Position numbers and translations under genes: made by a program. Under the pieces are notes generated by a model that searched no databases, was not told the origin of the DNA, and was given only the letters and a program-made list of their open reading frames with translations. From CAVTJX01 sp963735175 (GTDB lineage Bacteria > Electryoneota > RPQS01), in contig CAVTJX010000003.1 of assembly GCA_963735175.1 (NCBI GenBank), positions 62,001 to 126,000 on the forward strand: a stretch of DNA of 64,000 nucleotides, given 5' to 3'. Numbering within the stretch: the stretch's first letter is position 1; each line of letters opens with the position of its first letter. Of this stretch, positions 1 to 9,799 are shown piece by piece.

Positions 1-1
1 G

Positions 2-289
2 CATAAACTAGATTTCATTAACACGGATTTCAAAAACACCTTACTTGAAATCAACAATCTAAGGAATAGCTATCTACATGGATATCGCATGTCGACTTAA
101 CGTGTCCAGGAGGATGCAAAGAGAGCTTATGGTATGGCCATTAGACTGTTGAAAGCGACGATCGGTCAAGAGACTCATGGATCAATCCTTGATGGATGGA
201 AGAAAGGCGCAACGGTGACTGTAATCGTCGCAAGTCCAGATGTTCTGGAGTTCTTGAACAATGCTGGCAGGCACCGAAGCGAAGACTGA
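2..289 (+). pseudogene. HEPN-like protein, C-terminal fragment with internal stop
   Basis: A reading frame enters from the left edge and stops with TGA at 287-289. It is interrupted by TAA at 98-100. Before that stop it reads ...EINNLRNSYLHGYRMST, and RNSYLH fits the R-x4-H motif of HEPN domains, which are often RNases in abortive-infection and toxin-antitoxin systems. After the stop it continues as VQEDAKRAYGMAIRLLKATIG, a plausible last helix. The segment is visibly more AT-rich than the rest of the window. The N-terminus lies outside, so family and function are inferred from one motif. The stop may be real decay or one more sequence indel. Confidence 0.35.
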
Positions 290-419
290 GCAAGCAGTAA
301 TTGAGCGGCGGGAGCACGGCACGGCGCCGCCAGTTAAACGATTAAGCGTGCTATCGCATCTCCAAGGCAAGGAGATGCGGGGTGGCAATGAACGATCATT
401 ACTTTTCTGGAGATAGGAC

Positions 420-1569
420 ATGAGACCGGATGAATTGCAGGGGGCGGTGAACGAACTGCGGCCGAAACTCGACGACCTGCGGAGGTCGCTTTGACCTCGC
501 GCGGCGCGAGACGGAAATCAAGAAGCTGGAGGAACTCTCCGCCGGCGGCGCCTTCTGGGACGATCAGCAGCAGGCGCAGAAACTCTTGAAGCAACTGGCC
601 GACCACCGCTCGTGGGTGGAAGCCTACCGCACCACCGAGCGCGGCTTCGGCGACCTCGCGGCGCTGGCCGAGATGGCCGTGGCCGACGAGACCGCCTTTA
701 CCGACAGCGAACTGGATGAAGAATACCGCCGCGCCAACACGCTGTTCGAAAACCTCGAACTGCGGGCCATGCTGACGGGCCGAGACGACGCGCTGAACGC
801 CATCGTCCACATTCACCCCGGCGCGGGCGGCACGGAGTCCAACGACTGGGCGGGGATGCTCTACCGCATGTACCTGCGCTGGTTCGAGACAGCGCGGCTG
901 GAAGACCGACCTTTTAGACCTTGAAGAAGCCGAGGAAGCCGGGATCCGCGCGGCGATCATCGAAGTCATCGGCGAGTACGCCTACGGCTTCTGCCGCGCC
1001 GAGAGCGGCGTGCATCGCCTCGTGCGGATCTCGCCGTTCGATTCCAACGCCCGCCGCCACACGTCCTTTGCCAGCGTGTTCGTCTATCCCGAAGTGGACG
1101 ACGTGCCGGAAATCGAAATCAAGCCCGACGATCTGAAGATCGACACCTTTCGCGCTTCGGGCGCGGGCGGGCAGCACGTCAACCGCACGGAATCGGCGAT
1201 TCGCATCACGCATTTGCCCACCAACATCGTCGTCACCTGCCAGACCGACCGCAGCCAGCACCGCAACCGCGACAGCGCCATGAAGGTGCTGCAAGGCGCG
1301 GCTCTACCAGTACGTGCTGGAAAAGCAGAAGGCGCTGAACAACGTCCTTGAAGGACAGCAAGAGCGACATCGCCTGGGGCCACCAGATCCGCTCCTACGT
1401 CTTCCAGCCCTACCAGATGGTGAAGGACCACCGCACCAACGTCGAGACGTCCAATATCCTGAAGGTGATGGACGGCGACCTCGACGACTTCGTGCGCGCG
1501 TTTCTGCTGCTTGGCGAATCCGGCAAGTTCGCCCGCAGCCGGGGGACGGTGACGAAGGATGAAGGATGA
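420..1569 (+). CDS. prfB: Peptide chain release factor 2 (programmed frameshift plus three apparent indels)
   Basis: RF2 recognises UGA and UAA in the ribosomal A site and triggers peptide release. ATG 420 follows GGAG. The first 24 codons lead to an in-frame TGA (492-494) at the conserved autoregulatory +1 site, after which the protein continues DLARRETEIKKLEEL. The stop-codon recognition motif SPF is at 1031-1039, which is RF2-specific. The catalytic GGQ is at 1166-1174 inside GAGGQHVNRTES. Three more frame changes, near 902-906, 1295-1303 and 1350, each fit one extra base and are probably sequence errors. With them removed the protein is about 380 residues, close to normal, and runs through SDIAWGHQIRSY. 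The last codons run into an ATGAAGG-type repeat. Confidence 0.93.
481..495 (+). promoter_or_regulatory. prfB: Programmed +1 frameshift signal of prfB
   Basis: GGAGG (481-485) acts as an internal Shine-Dalgarno. It is followed by three bases (TCG), the slippery CTT (489-491) and TGA C (492-495). Spacing and order match the E. coli signal (SD-like run, 3 nt, CUU UGA C). Known mechanism: when RF2 is scarce, the ribosome slips +1 from CUU to UUU and continues at GAC (493), so RF2 controls its own synthesis. Confidence 0.93.
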
Positions 1570-1616
1570 AGGCGGAAGGATGAAGAGAAGACGCCTTCTA
1601 TTCCTGCTCGTCTTCG

Positions 1617-1657
1617 TGTGGGGGAGGGTTAAGGTCTTCCGCAACCCTCCCGCGCGG
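1617..1657 (+). repeat. RAYT-family REP, copy 1, in the prfB-subtilase gap
   Basis: A GGGGGAGGGTTAAGG arm, then TCTTCCGC and an AACCCTCCC arm form an imperfect palindrome. It matches the REPs that flank the RAYT gene (9691-9730 and 10309-10347). The rest of 1570-1752 holds a short ATGAAGG-type repeat (about 1556-1590) and no gene. Confidence 0.75.
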
Positions 1658-1752
1658 ACAAGGGCTGAAGGACGGATTCCGGGCAGGGCGAAGACGACCT
1701 GCCTCGGCGGAAGAGGCCGCACGGCGCGAGATGAAAATAAGGTCTTAGCATA

Positions 1753-3906
1753 ATGCGCGAGATTATCATGAAGAAGTCAGGTTTGATCATTGTTGTGGCG
1801 CTGCTGTTGTCCGTTTCCGTGGCGCTGGCCGACAAGCAGGCGCCGCTGTTGAAGGCGGGCGAACCGTACTATGAATTCGCGCCGGGCGAGGTGCTGGTGA
1901 AGTTTCAGTCCCGTCTCGACGGCGTGGCGGCGGCCACGGTGTGCGCGGAAATCGGCGCGACTGTTGCCGAGCGCAGCGCAGAACTGGATTTCTACCGTGT
2001 CGCGTTGTCGCCCACGATGGATGCGCGCGAGGCGGTCGCTTTCTTCCGCGGCCGGGGCGACGTCGAATGGGCCAACTTCAATTACATCGCGCACGCTTCT
2101 TACCATCCCAACGACGAGTATTACGCGTTCCAGTGGCCGCTTGCGCGTTTGAACATGGAGCCCGCCTGGGACATCACGCGCGGCGCGAGCAGCGTGGTCG
2201 TCGCCGTCTGCGACATGGGTTTCTATTTCGCTCACGAGGACTGGGCCGGCATCCTGACCACCAGTCCGCGCGACGCGATTGGCAATGACAGCGATCCGAC
2301 GTCGACGGTGGATGATTCGCACGCCGAGCACGTGGCGGGCACGATTTTCGCCGCCACGAATAATACTACCGGTATCGCGGGGATGGCGCCGCTGTGCACG
2401 CTGATGCCGGTGCGCGTGCTGGACGACAGCGGCAGCGGCTCGGCTTCGCAGATCGCCAACGGCATTTCCTGGGCGGCGACGCACGGCGCGGATGTGATCA
2501 ACCTGTCGCTGGGCTTTCCCGTCAGCGGGCCGCCGCAGGATCCGGGACCGCCGCTTTCCACGGCCATTGCACAGGCGGCGAGCGCGAATGCGGTGGTGTG
2601 CGCGGCGACGGGCAACGAGGGCGAACCCTACATCGCCTATCCCGCCGCTTATGCGACCTGCATCGCCGTCGGCGCGACCGGCTACGACGACGCCATCGCC
2701 CCCTATTCCAATCGCGGCGCGGGCATCGACGTGGTGGCCCCGGGCGGGAATACCGAACAGGATTTGAATCACGACGGCTACGACGACGGTGTGCTCTCGA
2801 CGTTGCACAGCGCCAGTGACGCCGATTACTACGGGTTCTGGCAGGGAACTTCAATGGCGACCCCGCATGTGGCGGGCCTCGCCGCGCTGCTGCTTGCTCG
2901 CGGCATGCAGCCCGCGCAGGTGCGGCAGGCGTTGCAGGAAACCGCCGTCGACCTCGGCGCTGCGGGCCTGGATCAAGTCTATGGCTATGGCCGCATCAAT
3001 CCGTTGGGCGCGCTGCAGTGGAACTCCGGCCCCCACGAGGTTACGTTGCTCTCCGAGGGTTTTGAAACGGCGTTCCCCCCCACGAACTGGCAAGTCGATC
3101 AGACCGGCGCGACCAATCCTGACGGTTGGAAAAAGCTATCACAGTCCGCGACCAGCGAACCTGCGGGCGGTCGTTCGGTCCACGGTGGCGCCGACGCCGC
3201 CTTCCACAACGATGACGATACGGGCGGCCAACAGATTGACTGGCTGACTACGCCTGCCATCGTTTTGCCCGCCGGCGCTTCCGGCATCACGCTCAAATTC
3301 TGGCAGCGCAATTACTGGGTGGCTGACTACTATACCGCCGTAGCCTATCACGGCGTGCTCTGGTCCACCAACAACATCAATTTTGCGGAGTTGACAGAAC
3401 TCGATCAAGTGCAGGAGACGTGGGCGGAGGTTACGATCGATCTGACGAGCTTCGCGGGACAGACGATTTACATCGCCTTTCTTTATAAGGGCGACTACAC
3501 GACGGAATGGTATGTGGACGACGTGAGGCTGACGGCGATGGTCACGGGCGCGGCGGAACCCGCCGTGGTCCCGGCGCCGCGCGCGCTGGCGCTGGGCGAC
3601 GCCTATCCGAATCCTTTCAACAGCGCGGCGGTGATTCCGCTGGAGCTGCCGCAGGCCGCGCGCGTCGAATTGGCGATCTACAACATCCTTGGCGAGAAAG
3701 TGGCGACGCTGCTCGCGCCGACGCTATTGAACGCGGGCACTCATCGCTTCACGTGGAACGCCGGCGATAATGCCACCGGCCTGTACTTTGTCCGCCTCAC
3801 CGGCGAAAACGCGGTGCAGACCAAGAAGCTGCATGCTGGTAAGATAAGTCTGACTTGTTGCGGACAGAGGGCGGGTCTCAGACCCGCCCCTACGGAACGG
3901 AATTAA
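1753..3906 (+). CDS. Secreted subtilisin-like serine protease with T9SS-type sorting domain
   Basis: A 717-residue S8 peptidase. The signal peptide starts best at the second Met (1768): MKKSGLIIVVALLLSVSV. An inhibitor-like propeptide follows (APGEVLVKFQ), then the catalytic domain with Asp in VAVCDMGF (about residue 154), His in DSHAEHVAG (about 190) and Ser in GTSMATPHVAG (about 367). A beta-sandwich of the MAM type covers roughly residues 430-600. The C-terminus carries the sorting domain (YPNPFNS, YNILGEKVATL, GLYFVRL). Such domains direct export and surface attachment through T9SS in FCB bacteria. After KLHAGK, the last 18 or so residues come from an intergenic GGGCGGGTC hairpin, so the tail looks acquired by read-through. 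TAA shares its last base with the alr ATG. Confidence 0.9.
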   Translation: MREIIMKKSGLIIVVALLLSVSVALADKQAPLLKAGEPYYEFAPGEVLVKFQSRLDGVAAATVCAEIGATVAERSAELDFYRVALSPTMDAREAVAFFRGRGDVEWANFNYIAHASYHPNDEYYAFQWPLARLNMEPAWDITRGASSVVVAVCDMGFYFAHEDWAGILTTSPRDAIGNDSDPTSTVDDSHAEHVAGTIFAATNNTTGIAGMAPLCTLMPVRVLDDSGSGSASQIANGISWAATHGADVINLSLGFPVSGPPQDPGPPLSTAIAQAASANAVVCAATGNEGEPYIAYPAAYATCIAVGATGYDDAIAPYSNRGAGIDVVAPGGNTEQDLNHDGYDDGVLSTLHSASDADYYGFWQGTSMATPHVAGLAALLLARGMQPAQVRQALQETAVDLGAAGLDQVYGYGRINPLGALQWNSGPHEVTLLSEGFETAFPPTNWQVDQTGATNPDGWKKLSQSATSEPAGGRSVHGGADAAFHNDDDTGGQQIDWLTTPAIVLPAGASGITLKFWQRNYWVADYYTAVAYHGVLWSTNNINFAELTELDQVQETWAEVTIDLTSFAGQTIYIAFLYKGDYTTEWYVDDVRLTAMVTGAAEPAVVPAPRALALGDAYPNPFNSAAVIPLELPQAARVELAIYNILGEKVATLLAPTLLNAGTHRFTWNAGDNATGLYFVRLTGENAVQTKKLHAGKISLTCCGQRAGLRPAPTERN
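3866..3895 (+). repeat. TAGGGGCG-type hairpin inside the end of the subtilase gene
   Basis: AGGGCGGGTCT and AGACCCGCCCCTAC form a near-perfect palindrome. It ends in CGCCCCTAC, the inverse of the TAGGGGCG head shared with other repeats here (51359, 34851, 24290). It is translated as part of the protease C-terminus. Confidence 0.7.
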
Positions 3907-5067
3907 TGCGTCGTTATCCCATCAGCCTCGCGGACGTGATTGCCGCCGATTCGGGTGAATTGCATCGCCCGACGTTCGCGCGCGTCGACAGCGCCGCCAT
4001 CGCCGCCAATTTCCGCGCCTTTCAGCGGCACGCGCCGGGCGTGAAGATCATGGCAGTGGTCAAAGCCGACGCCTACGGCCACGGCTTGCTCTCGTGTGCG
4101 CGGATCTTTTCCGACCTCCACGCAGACTACTTTGGCGTGGGCTTCGTGGAAGAGGGAATCACGCTGCGCCGCGCGGGACTGACGGAGCCGATCCTCGTTT
4201 TGGGCGGCATCGTCGGTTCGCAGATTTCGCTGTTTCTGGAATACGACCTCGACATGACGGCCAGTTCCGTGTTCAAGATCGAGGCCATCAACGAAGCCGC
4301 CAAGGGCACGGGGAAGCGCGGGCGTGTGCATCTGAAGATCGACACCGGCATGAACCGCATCGGCCAGAACTGGCGTACGGCGGAAGAGCTGTTCCGCGCC
4401 GCCGCCCGTTGCGAGCATGTGGAAATCGCCGGCATTTATTCGCATCTCGCTACGGCGGAAGATCCGAATACCGCGTTTGCGCAGTTGCAGCTTGCGCGCT
4501 TCCGGGAAGCGGTGTCAATGGCCGAGGCGGCGGGGCTGAAACCGGGTCTGCGCCACCTTCTGCAATTCGGCGGGGGCGATCCGCTTTCCCGAGGCGCATT
4601 TCGACATGATCCGCCCCGGCATCGGCCTCTATGGCCAGTACGCCGCGCCGGGTCTCGCCACCGCCTTCCCGCTAACTTCGGCAATGGCGCTCGTCAGCGA
4701 AATCGTCTACATGAAGCGCGTGCGCAAGGGCGAAGGCGTGAGCTATGGCCTCACATGGATCGCGTCCGAGGACGTGTGGGTGGCGACGGTACCCGTGGGT
4801 TACGGCGACGGCTACCCGCGCTTGCTGGGCCGCAGCGCCGAGGTGCTGATCGGCGGCAAACGCTATCCCATCGCGGGTGCGGTGTGCATGGATCAACTGA
4901 TGGTGAACCTCGGCCAGGACCGCTACCGCATGAGCGAACCCGTGGTGCTGTGGGGCCGCCAGGGCGACGCGGAGATCACGCTCTGGGAACTCTGCGAACC
5001 GTCGGGATTCATTCCCTACGAACTGCCGATTTATCTGACGGGCCGCGTGCCGAGAGTGTATATTTGA
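3906..5067 (+). CDS. alr: Alanine racemase (one apparent indel)
   Basis: A PLP enzyme that makes D-alanine for peptidoglycan in the cytoplasm. ATG 3906 overlaps the last base of the upstream stop. The PLP lysine is in VVKADAYGHG (about residue 53). The substrate-binding stretch HLKIDTGMNRIG and the C-terminal catalytic Tyr in VSYGLTW are present. The frame changes near 4562-4566: LRHLLQFGGG should read LRHLCNSGGAIRFPE, which one extra base explains. The product continues DMIRPGIGLYG in the second frame to TGA 5067. Corrected length is about 386 residues, normal for the family. The position directly after a protease gene may be coincidental. Confidence 0.92.
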
Positions 5068-5106
5068 CTTTATCTGATCGCAAACTTGTAAACTCATCAG
5101 GGCCCA

Positions 5107-5845
5107 ATGGCTGATCATCGACATGAATCGCTGCCTTCCAGTATCGCGCACCGGCTGGAAGGGATGCTGCGGGTGACGCAGAGCATCAAAGCGAAGAACG
5201 CGCCCGCCGGCACCAAACCCGTGCCGTTCGTCACGCTCTCGCGGCAGTACGGCTGCGCCGCGGCTCTCGCTGGCCGAGCCGCTGGCCGCGCGCCTGGCCG
5301 CGGTCGAAGGCGTGCCTGTGGCTGAATGGAAGATTTACAGCCGCCAGATCGTCGAGGATATGGCGCAGAAGCTCGAACTGCCCGCGCACGTCATCGATGA
5401 ATTAGACCGCACCGCGCGCGGCGGCATGGAAGAATTTTTCGAAACGCTGATGGGCCGCAGCGCGCCGGATATAAAAATCCTGCGCCAGCTCGTCAGCACG
5501 GTGCGGGCCGTGGCGGTGCTGGGTCATGCGGTCATCGTCGGGCGCGGCGGCGCGATTCTGACCGCGGGTCTGCCCGGCGGGATCCACATCCGCCTCATTG
5601 CGCCGGAAGCGTGGCGGCAACAGAACCTCGTCGAGCGTTTCGGCTGGGACGCCGACAAAGCGCGGCGCTTTCTGCGCGACGAGGAACAAAACCGCCACAC
5701 TTTCTTCATGAAATATCTCGGCCAGGACGGCAGCGCTCCCGAACACTACGACCTGATCCTCAACGTCGCCCGCACCAGCCGCGAGGAACAGATCGAAACG
5801 ATCGCCGCGCTGTTTAAAAACCGTTTTCTACAGGAATCCGCGTGA
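5107..5845 (+). CDS. Cytidylate kinase-like family protein (one apparent indel)
   Basis: ATG 5107. The N-terminal half contains PVPFVTLSRQYG, typical of the cytidylate kinase-like family (PF13189-type), where a P-loop G-S-G-G usually follows. Here the corrected reading is GCAALSLAEPLA, so the P-loop is degenerate. One extra base near 5262-5266 explains the frame change. The second frame (to TGA 5845) carries IYSRQIVEDMAQKLELP, VAVLGHAVIVGRGG, IHIRLIAP and the R-rich lid-like HTFFMKYLGQDG. Length is about 245 residues. Kinase activity is uncertain because of the P-loop; the fold assignment is more secure. Confidence 0.7.
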
Positions 5846-5923
5846 GATGGAACGGCCGGATCGCCATTGCAATTGAACGCAGGCTGTGCTGCGCCTGCCC
5901 GAATTATGCCCGTGGGAGGCTGA

Positions 5924-8053
5924 ATGAACCGTTCCCGTCTTTGGCTCGGGATTGCGGCTCTTCTGACAGTGATCATACCCGCCGGTGCCCGCACCTTGAT
6001 GGCGCATCGCACCGACGGCATCCGCATCGACGGCGTGCTGGAGGCCGCGTGGTTTCAGGGCGCACCGGCGGACAGTTTTGTGCAGCGCGATCCCGACGGC
6101 GGCGCGCTGGCAACGCTCGCGACTAAAGTCTGGGTGCTCTACGACGAGCGCGCCCTCTACGTCGGTTATCAGTGCGAGGATCCCGCGCCGGACAGCATTC
6201 GCGGCCGCATCCAGCGCCGCGACAATGACCACGGCTCGGATTTCGTCGACCTTTATCTCGACACCTTCCACGATCACCGCAACTGTTACTGGTTCACCCT
6301 CACAGCCGCGGGGGTGCAGTCCGAAGGCACCGTGACCGGCGAAATCACCGCCGATAATGCCTGGGATGGACTCTGGCAGTCGGCCGTGAGCCGCAGCGAC
6401 AGCGGCTGGAGCGCAGAAATGCGTATTCCCTTCAGCTCCATCCGCCACGGCGGCCCGCGCGCCGATGGCTGGGGTCTGAATTTTGCCCGCAAGATCGAAC
6501 GCCGTCAGGAAGCGGTATTCTGGCAACCCGTCGATCCCGAGCGCGATTTTCATGTAGGCGAATTGGGAACGTTAGCCGGGTTGGCGGACATCCCACCCGC
6601 TACGCACGTGGAAATTCTGCCCCACGCCGTGGGCCGCTGGGACGCCCCCGCGCGGCATTCCTGGGCGTCACGCAACGAGGCGGAAAACCTTGGCGTGCTG
6701 GTCAAATTTGTGCCGCGCGCGTCGTGGACAGCGGATCTGACGTATCAGCCGGACTTCGCGCAGGTGGACGTCGACGAGGAGGTCATTAATCTCTCCGACT
6801 ATCCCGTCTTCCTTACCGAGCGGCGGCCCTTCTTTCTCGAAATGAAGGATCTCTTCGACGGTGCGCCCATCGAGCAGTTTTACACGCGCCGCATCACCGA
6901 TCCGGATTATGGCGGACGGATCACCGGCCAGCATGGCACGCTGCGGAGCAGCGTGCTCGTCGCCAAGAATCGCGATTACTATGGCATGCGGCAGGACGTG
7001 GGCGTGGCGCGCGGCGTGTTCAATGTAGGCCGTGCCAGCACGGTCGGTTTTACCGGGACCTACCTCGACGCGGAGAATTTTCATGCCGGCACGGCGGGTC
7101 TTGATGCGCGGCTCCGTTGGGGCTTGCGCAACGGCTTAACGCTGGCCGGCGCGGCCGTCGATCGTTCGGGGTCGGATGCCCAGCCTCTTGAAGTGCAGGT
7201 GGGATTCGGTCAGGATCTGCGATTGTTCCTCGCCGAAGCGAATCTGAGTTGGCGCGGCACGGACTTCAACATCAACGATCTCGGCTGGGGTGCGGCCTCC
7301 AATACGTCGGATCAGGCGCTGACGCTGCGGAAGCCGTATTATCCGCATCGCACGGCGTTCCAATCCGTCACCTACGAAGCGCAGGGCTTCCGCCATACGC
7401 TGGCCAATGGCTCGCTGCCTTCCGGCGGCGGCCTGCTGCGGCTCTATGGCACGACGCGTCATTATTGGACCGTGGGAGCGGGTCTCGAAGCGGGCACCTT
7501 CTACCGCCGCCATTACGGCTTCGCTCTTACCGACGAATACCGCGACAACTTCGGCGTTTTCACGCCCGAGTTTCATCCGTACAGTATGCGCTGGCTGTGG
7601 GTGTACAGCGATCCGCGCCGCGCCATTGAGGCCCATCTGGACGCGCAGCAGGGCACCTTCCGTGAAGGCCACCGCTGGAGTCTCAGTCCCTCGCTGACGG
7701 TGAAGCCGCGCCCGAATCTCGATCTGGTAGGCGCAATGGCCTGGCAGCGGGTGACGGATGTGGGCGAGTACAGTCACTACGGCATCGCCGACTTCCGCGT
7801 CTGGCAATTGCGCGTGCGCTATTCGCCCACGCTTCCCGTTTCGCTGCGCGGCACGTTCCAGTGGGTCGAGGGCGATAAGGCGCTGCTCGCCAATCTGCTG
7901 CTGGCCTGGAACTGGAGCCCGGGAAGCTGGCTGTACTTGGTTTACGACGAAACCCGCCAGGACCTCCCGCCGCCGTCGCCACAGAACTACACCACCCCCG
8001 GCAACCGCACCCTGCGCGCCAAGCTGACATGGTTCTTCGCCGTCGCTCCCTGA
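5924..8053 (+). CDS. DUF5916 outer-membrane protein with N-terminal CBM9-like domain
   Basis: A 709-residue protein, intact. GGGAGG precedes ATG 5924. A signal peptide (about 1-22) leads to a CBM9-like sandwich: IDGVLEAAWFQGA, VWVLYDERALYVGYQCED and SDFVDLYLDTFHDHRNCYWF. The DUF5916 region follows (VDVDEEVINLSDYPVFLTERRPFF and later aromatic-rich strands), which in this family forms an outer-membrane beta-barrel. Family members are often found near sugar-uptake or secretion genes, but the substrate is unknown. C-terminal strands such as LSLSPSLTVKPRPNLDLVG support a barrel. It stands alone between a kinase-like gene and lysS. Confidence 0.75.
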   Translation: MNRSRLWLGIAALLTVIIPAGARTLMAHRTDGIRIDGVLEAAWFQGAPADSFVQRDPDGGALATLATKVWVLYDERALYVGYQCEDPAPDSIRGRIQRRDNDHGSDFVDLYLDTFHDHRNCYWFTLTAAGVQSEGTVTGEITADNAWDGLWQSAVSRSDSGWSAEMRIPFSSIRHGGPRADGWGLNFARKIERRQEAVFWQPVDPERDFHVGELGTLAGLADIPPATHVEILPHAVGRWDAPARHSWASRNEAENLGVLVKFVPRASWTADLTYQPDFAQVDVDEEVINLSDYPVFLTERRPFFLEMKDLFDGAPIEQFYTRRITDPDYGGRITGQHGTLRSSVLVAKNRDYYGMRQDVGVARGVFNVGRASTVGFTGTYLDAENFHAGTAGLDARLRWGLRNGLTLAGAAVDRSGSDAQPLEVQVGFGQDLRLFLAEANLSWRGTDFNINDLGWGAASNTSDQALTLRKPYYPHRTAFQSVTYEAQGFRHTLANGSLPSGGGLLRLYGTTRHYWTVGAGLEAGTFYRRHYGFALTDEYRDNFGVFTPEFHPYSMRWLWVYSDPRRAIEAHLDAQQGTFREGHRWSLSPSLTVKPRPNLDLVGAMAWQRVTDVGEYSHYGIADFRVWQLRVRYSPTLPVSLRGTFQWVEGDKALLANLLLAWNWSPGSWLYLVYDETRQDLPPPSPQNYTTPGNRTLRAKLTWFFAVAP

Positions 8054-8062
8054 ACCCCATTT

Positions 8063-8110
8063 CTCGTCATCCTGACCGTCTTCGGGAAGGATCTCCAACA
8101 GCGACCACTT
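8063..8110. repeat. GTCATCCTGAC...GGAAGGATCTCC repeat, copy 1
   Basis: TCGTCATCCTGACCGTCTTC, then GGGAAGGATCTCC and AACAGCGACCA. A second copy with the same right half lies at 36736-36783. The arms GGATCTCC and GTCATCC could pair only weakly. It sits just downstream of the DUF5916 stop. Confidence 0.7.
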
Positions 8111-8152
8111 TCTGAACACGTTACTCTGACCTCATTCGATAAACTATCCTTC

Positions 8153-9674
8153 ATGTCCACCGAACCCACCCCCGCCCCTCCCGTCACCGAAGATCTGAGC
8201 GAGGTGCTGCGCCAGCGGCGCGAAAAGCTCGATGCGATGCGCGCCACCGTTAATTGCTATCCCTACCGCTTTGCCAAAGACACGCACATTTCGGATCTGC
8301 TCGCGGATTTCGACAGCAAGGTCGAGACTGAAGAGCACGTCGGGCCACAGTTCGCCATTGCCGGGCGCATCCACACCATGCGCGTGATGGGCAAGGCGGC
8401 GTTCTGCCACGTGCGCGACGAATTCGGGCAGATGCAGGTCTATGTGCAGCGCGACCGCGTGGGCGAGGAGGCGTATAAAGTTTTCAAGCGCCTCGACCTC
8501 GGCGACATCGTGGGCTTCAGCGGCACCGCTTTCAAAACGCATACCGGCGAGCCGTCGTTGCGCGCGCAGAGCTTCGAACTGCTCTCCAAAAGCCTGCGCC
8601 CGCTGCCCGTCGTCAAGGAACGCGAGGGCGAGGTCTTTGACGCCTTCACCGACAAGGAAGCGCGCTACCGTCAGCGCTACGTCGACCTTGCGGTGAATCC
8701 CGAAGTGCGCGCGATCTTCCGCACGCGGGCGAAGATCATCACCGCCATCCGTTCGTTTCTCGACGCGCGCGGCTATCTTGAAGTGGAAACGCCCGCGCTG
8801 CAGCCGCTCTATGGTGGCGCGCTGGCCCGGCCCTTCACCACCTTTTACAACGTGCTCGACCGCGATTTCTATCTGCGCATTGCTGACGAACTCTATCTCA
8901 AGCGGCTGCTGGTGGGCGGCTTCGAAAAGGTCTACGAGATTTCGAAGGACTTCCGCAACGAGGGCATGGACCGCTATCACAATCCCGAGTTCACCATGCT
9001 CGAATTCTATCAGGCATACGCGGATTTCGAGGACGTGATGAACCTCGCGGAAGACATCTTCCGTGAGACCACCCGTGCCGCGCTGGGCACCACGATCGTC
9101 ACCTACCAGGGCGAGACCGTCGATTTCGGCCAGCCCTTCCGCCGCGTGCGCTTCTACGATCTGCTGAAAGAACTCACCGGCCGTGACCTGATCGGCATCG
9201 AGTTGGTCGAGTTGCACCGTATCGCCCACGACCTGCATACGGACATCACCAAAGATATGGGCGAAGGCAAGATTCTCGACGAGCTGATGAAGACCCACGT
9301 CCGCCCCACGCTGCGCCAGCCGACGCTGATCTACGATTATCCGCTGTCGCTCTCGCCGCTGGCGAAGAAGCATCGCGGCGATCCGCGCCTCGTCGAACGC
9401 TTCCAGCCGTTTGCGCTGGGCTTTGAACTGGGCAACGCATTCTCTCGAACTCAACGATCCTGTCGACCAGCGCGAGCGTTTTGAAGCGCAGCGAAGTTTG
9501 AAAGAGCAGGGCGACGAGGAGACGCAGCCCGTCGACGAGGATTTCCTGCGCGCGCTGGAATACGGCATGCCTCCCACCGGCGGCATGGGCATCGGCATCG
9601 ACCGCCTGACGATGCTGCTGACGGACCAGACCTCAATCCGCGAGGTCATCCTCTTCCCGCAAATGCGAACGTAG
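8153..9674 (+). CDS. lysS: Lysyl-tRNA synthetase, class II (one apparent indel)
   Basis: Charges tRNA-Lys with lysine in the cytoplasm. ATG 8153. The N-terminal OB-fold anticodon-binding domain (about residues 50-150) contains VGPQFAIAGRIHTMR. The class II core has motif 2 FRNEGMDRYHNPEFTML (about residue 267), FELGNAFSELNDP and motif 3 GGMGIGIDRLTMLLT. The frame changes near 9440-9452, where GNAFS is followed by RTQR instead of ELND. One extra base restores DPVDQRERFEAQ, and the gene ends at TAG 9674. Corrected length is about 506 residues, normal for LysS. A lolC/E-type gene lies downstream beyond the RAYT insertion. Confidence 0.95.
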
Positions 9675-9690
9675 AGATTCGTATTTCGAT

Positions 9691-9730
9691 TGTAGGGGCG
9701 GGTTAAGGTCTTCCGCAACCCGCCCGCGCA
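9691..9730 (+). repeat. Left REP of the RAYT unit
   Basis: TGTAGGGGCGGGTTAAGG, then TCTTCCGC and AACCCGCCCGCG. The GGGCGGGTT and AACCCGCCC arms pair around GAAGACCTT-like sequence. A degenerate half copy (GGCAACCCGCCCGCG) follows at 9750-9764. Confidence 0.8.
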
Positions 9731-9799
9731 TGACAATCCGCCCGTATTCGGCAACCCGCCCGCGACGCCGGAGGCAAGATAACAGAATCCAATCTGCCC

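Noticed and set aside
334..969. Long minus-strand frame over the start of prfB
   Set aside because: It is the mirror of a high-GC coding strand. Its sequence is Ala/Arg/Gly/Val-rich with no domain, while the plus strand encodes clear RF2.
9440..9452. Programmed frameshifting in lysS and other broken genes
   Set aside because: No slippery heptamer, internal Shine-Dalgarno or downstream structure is evident. The breaks fit single-base errors.
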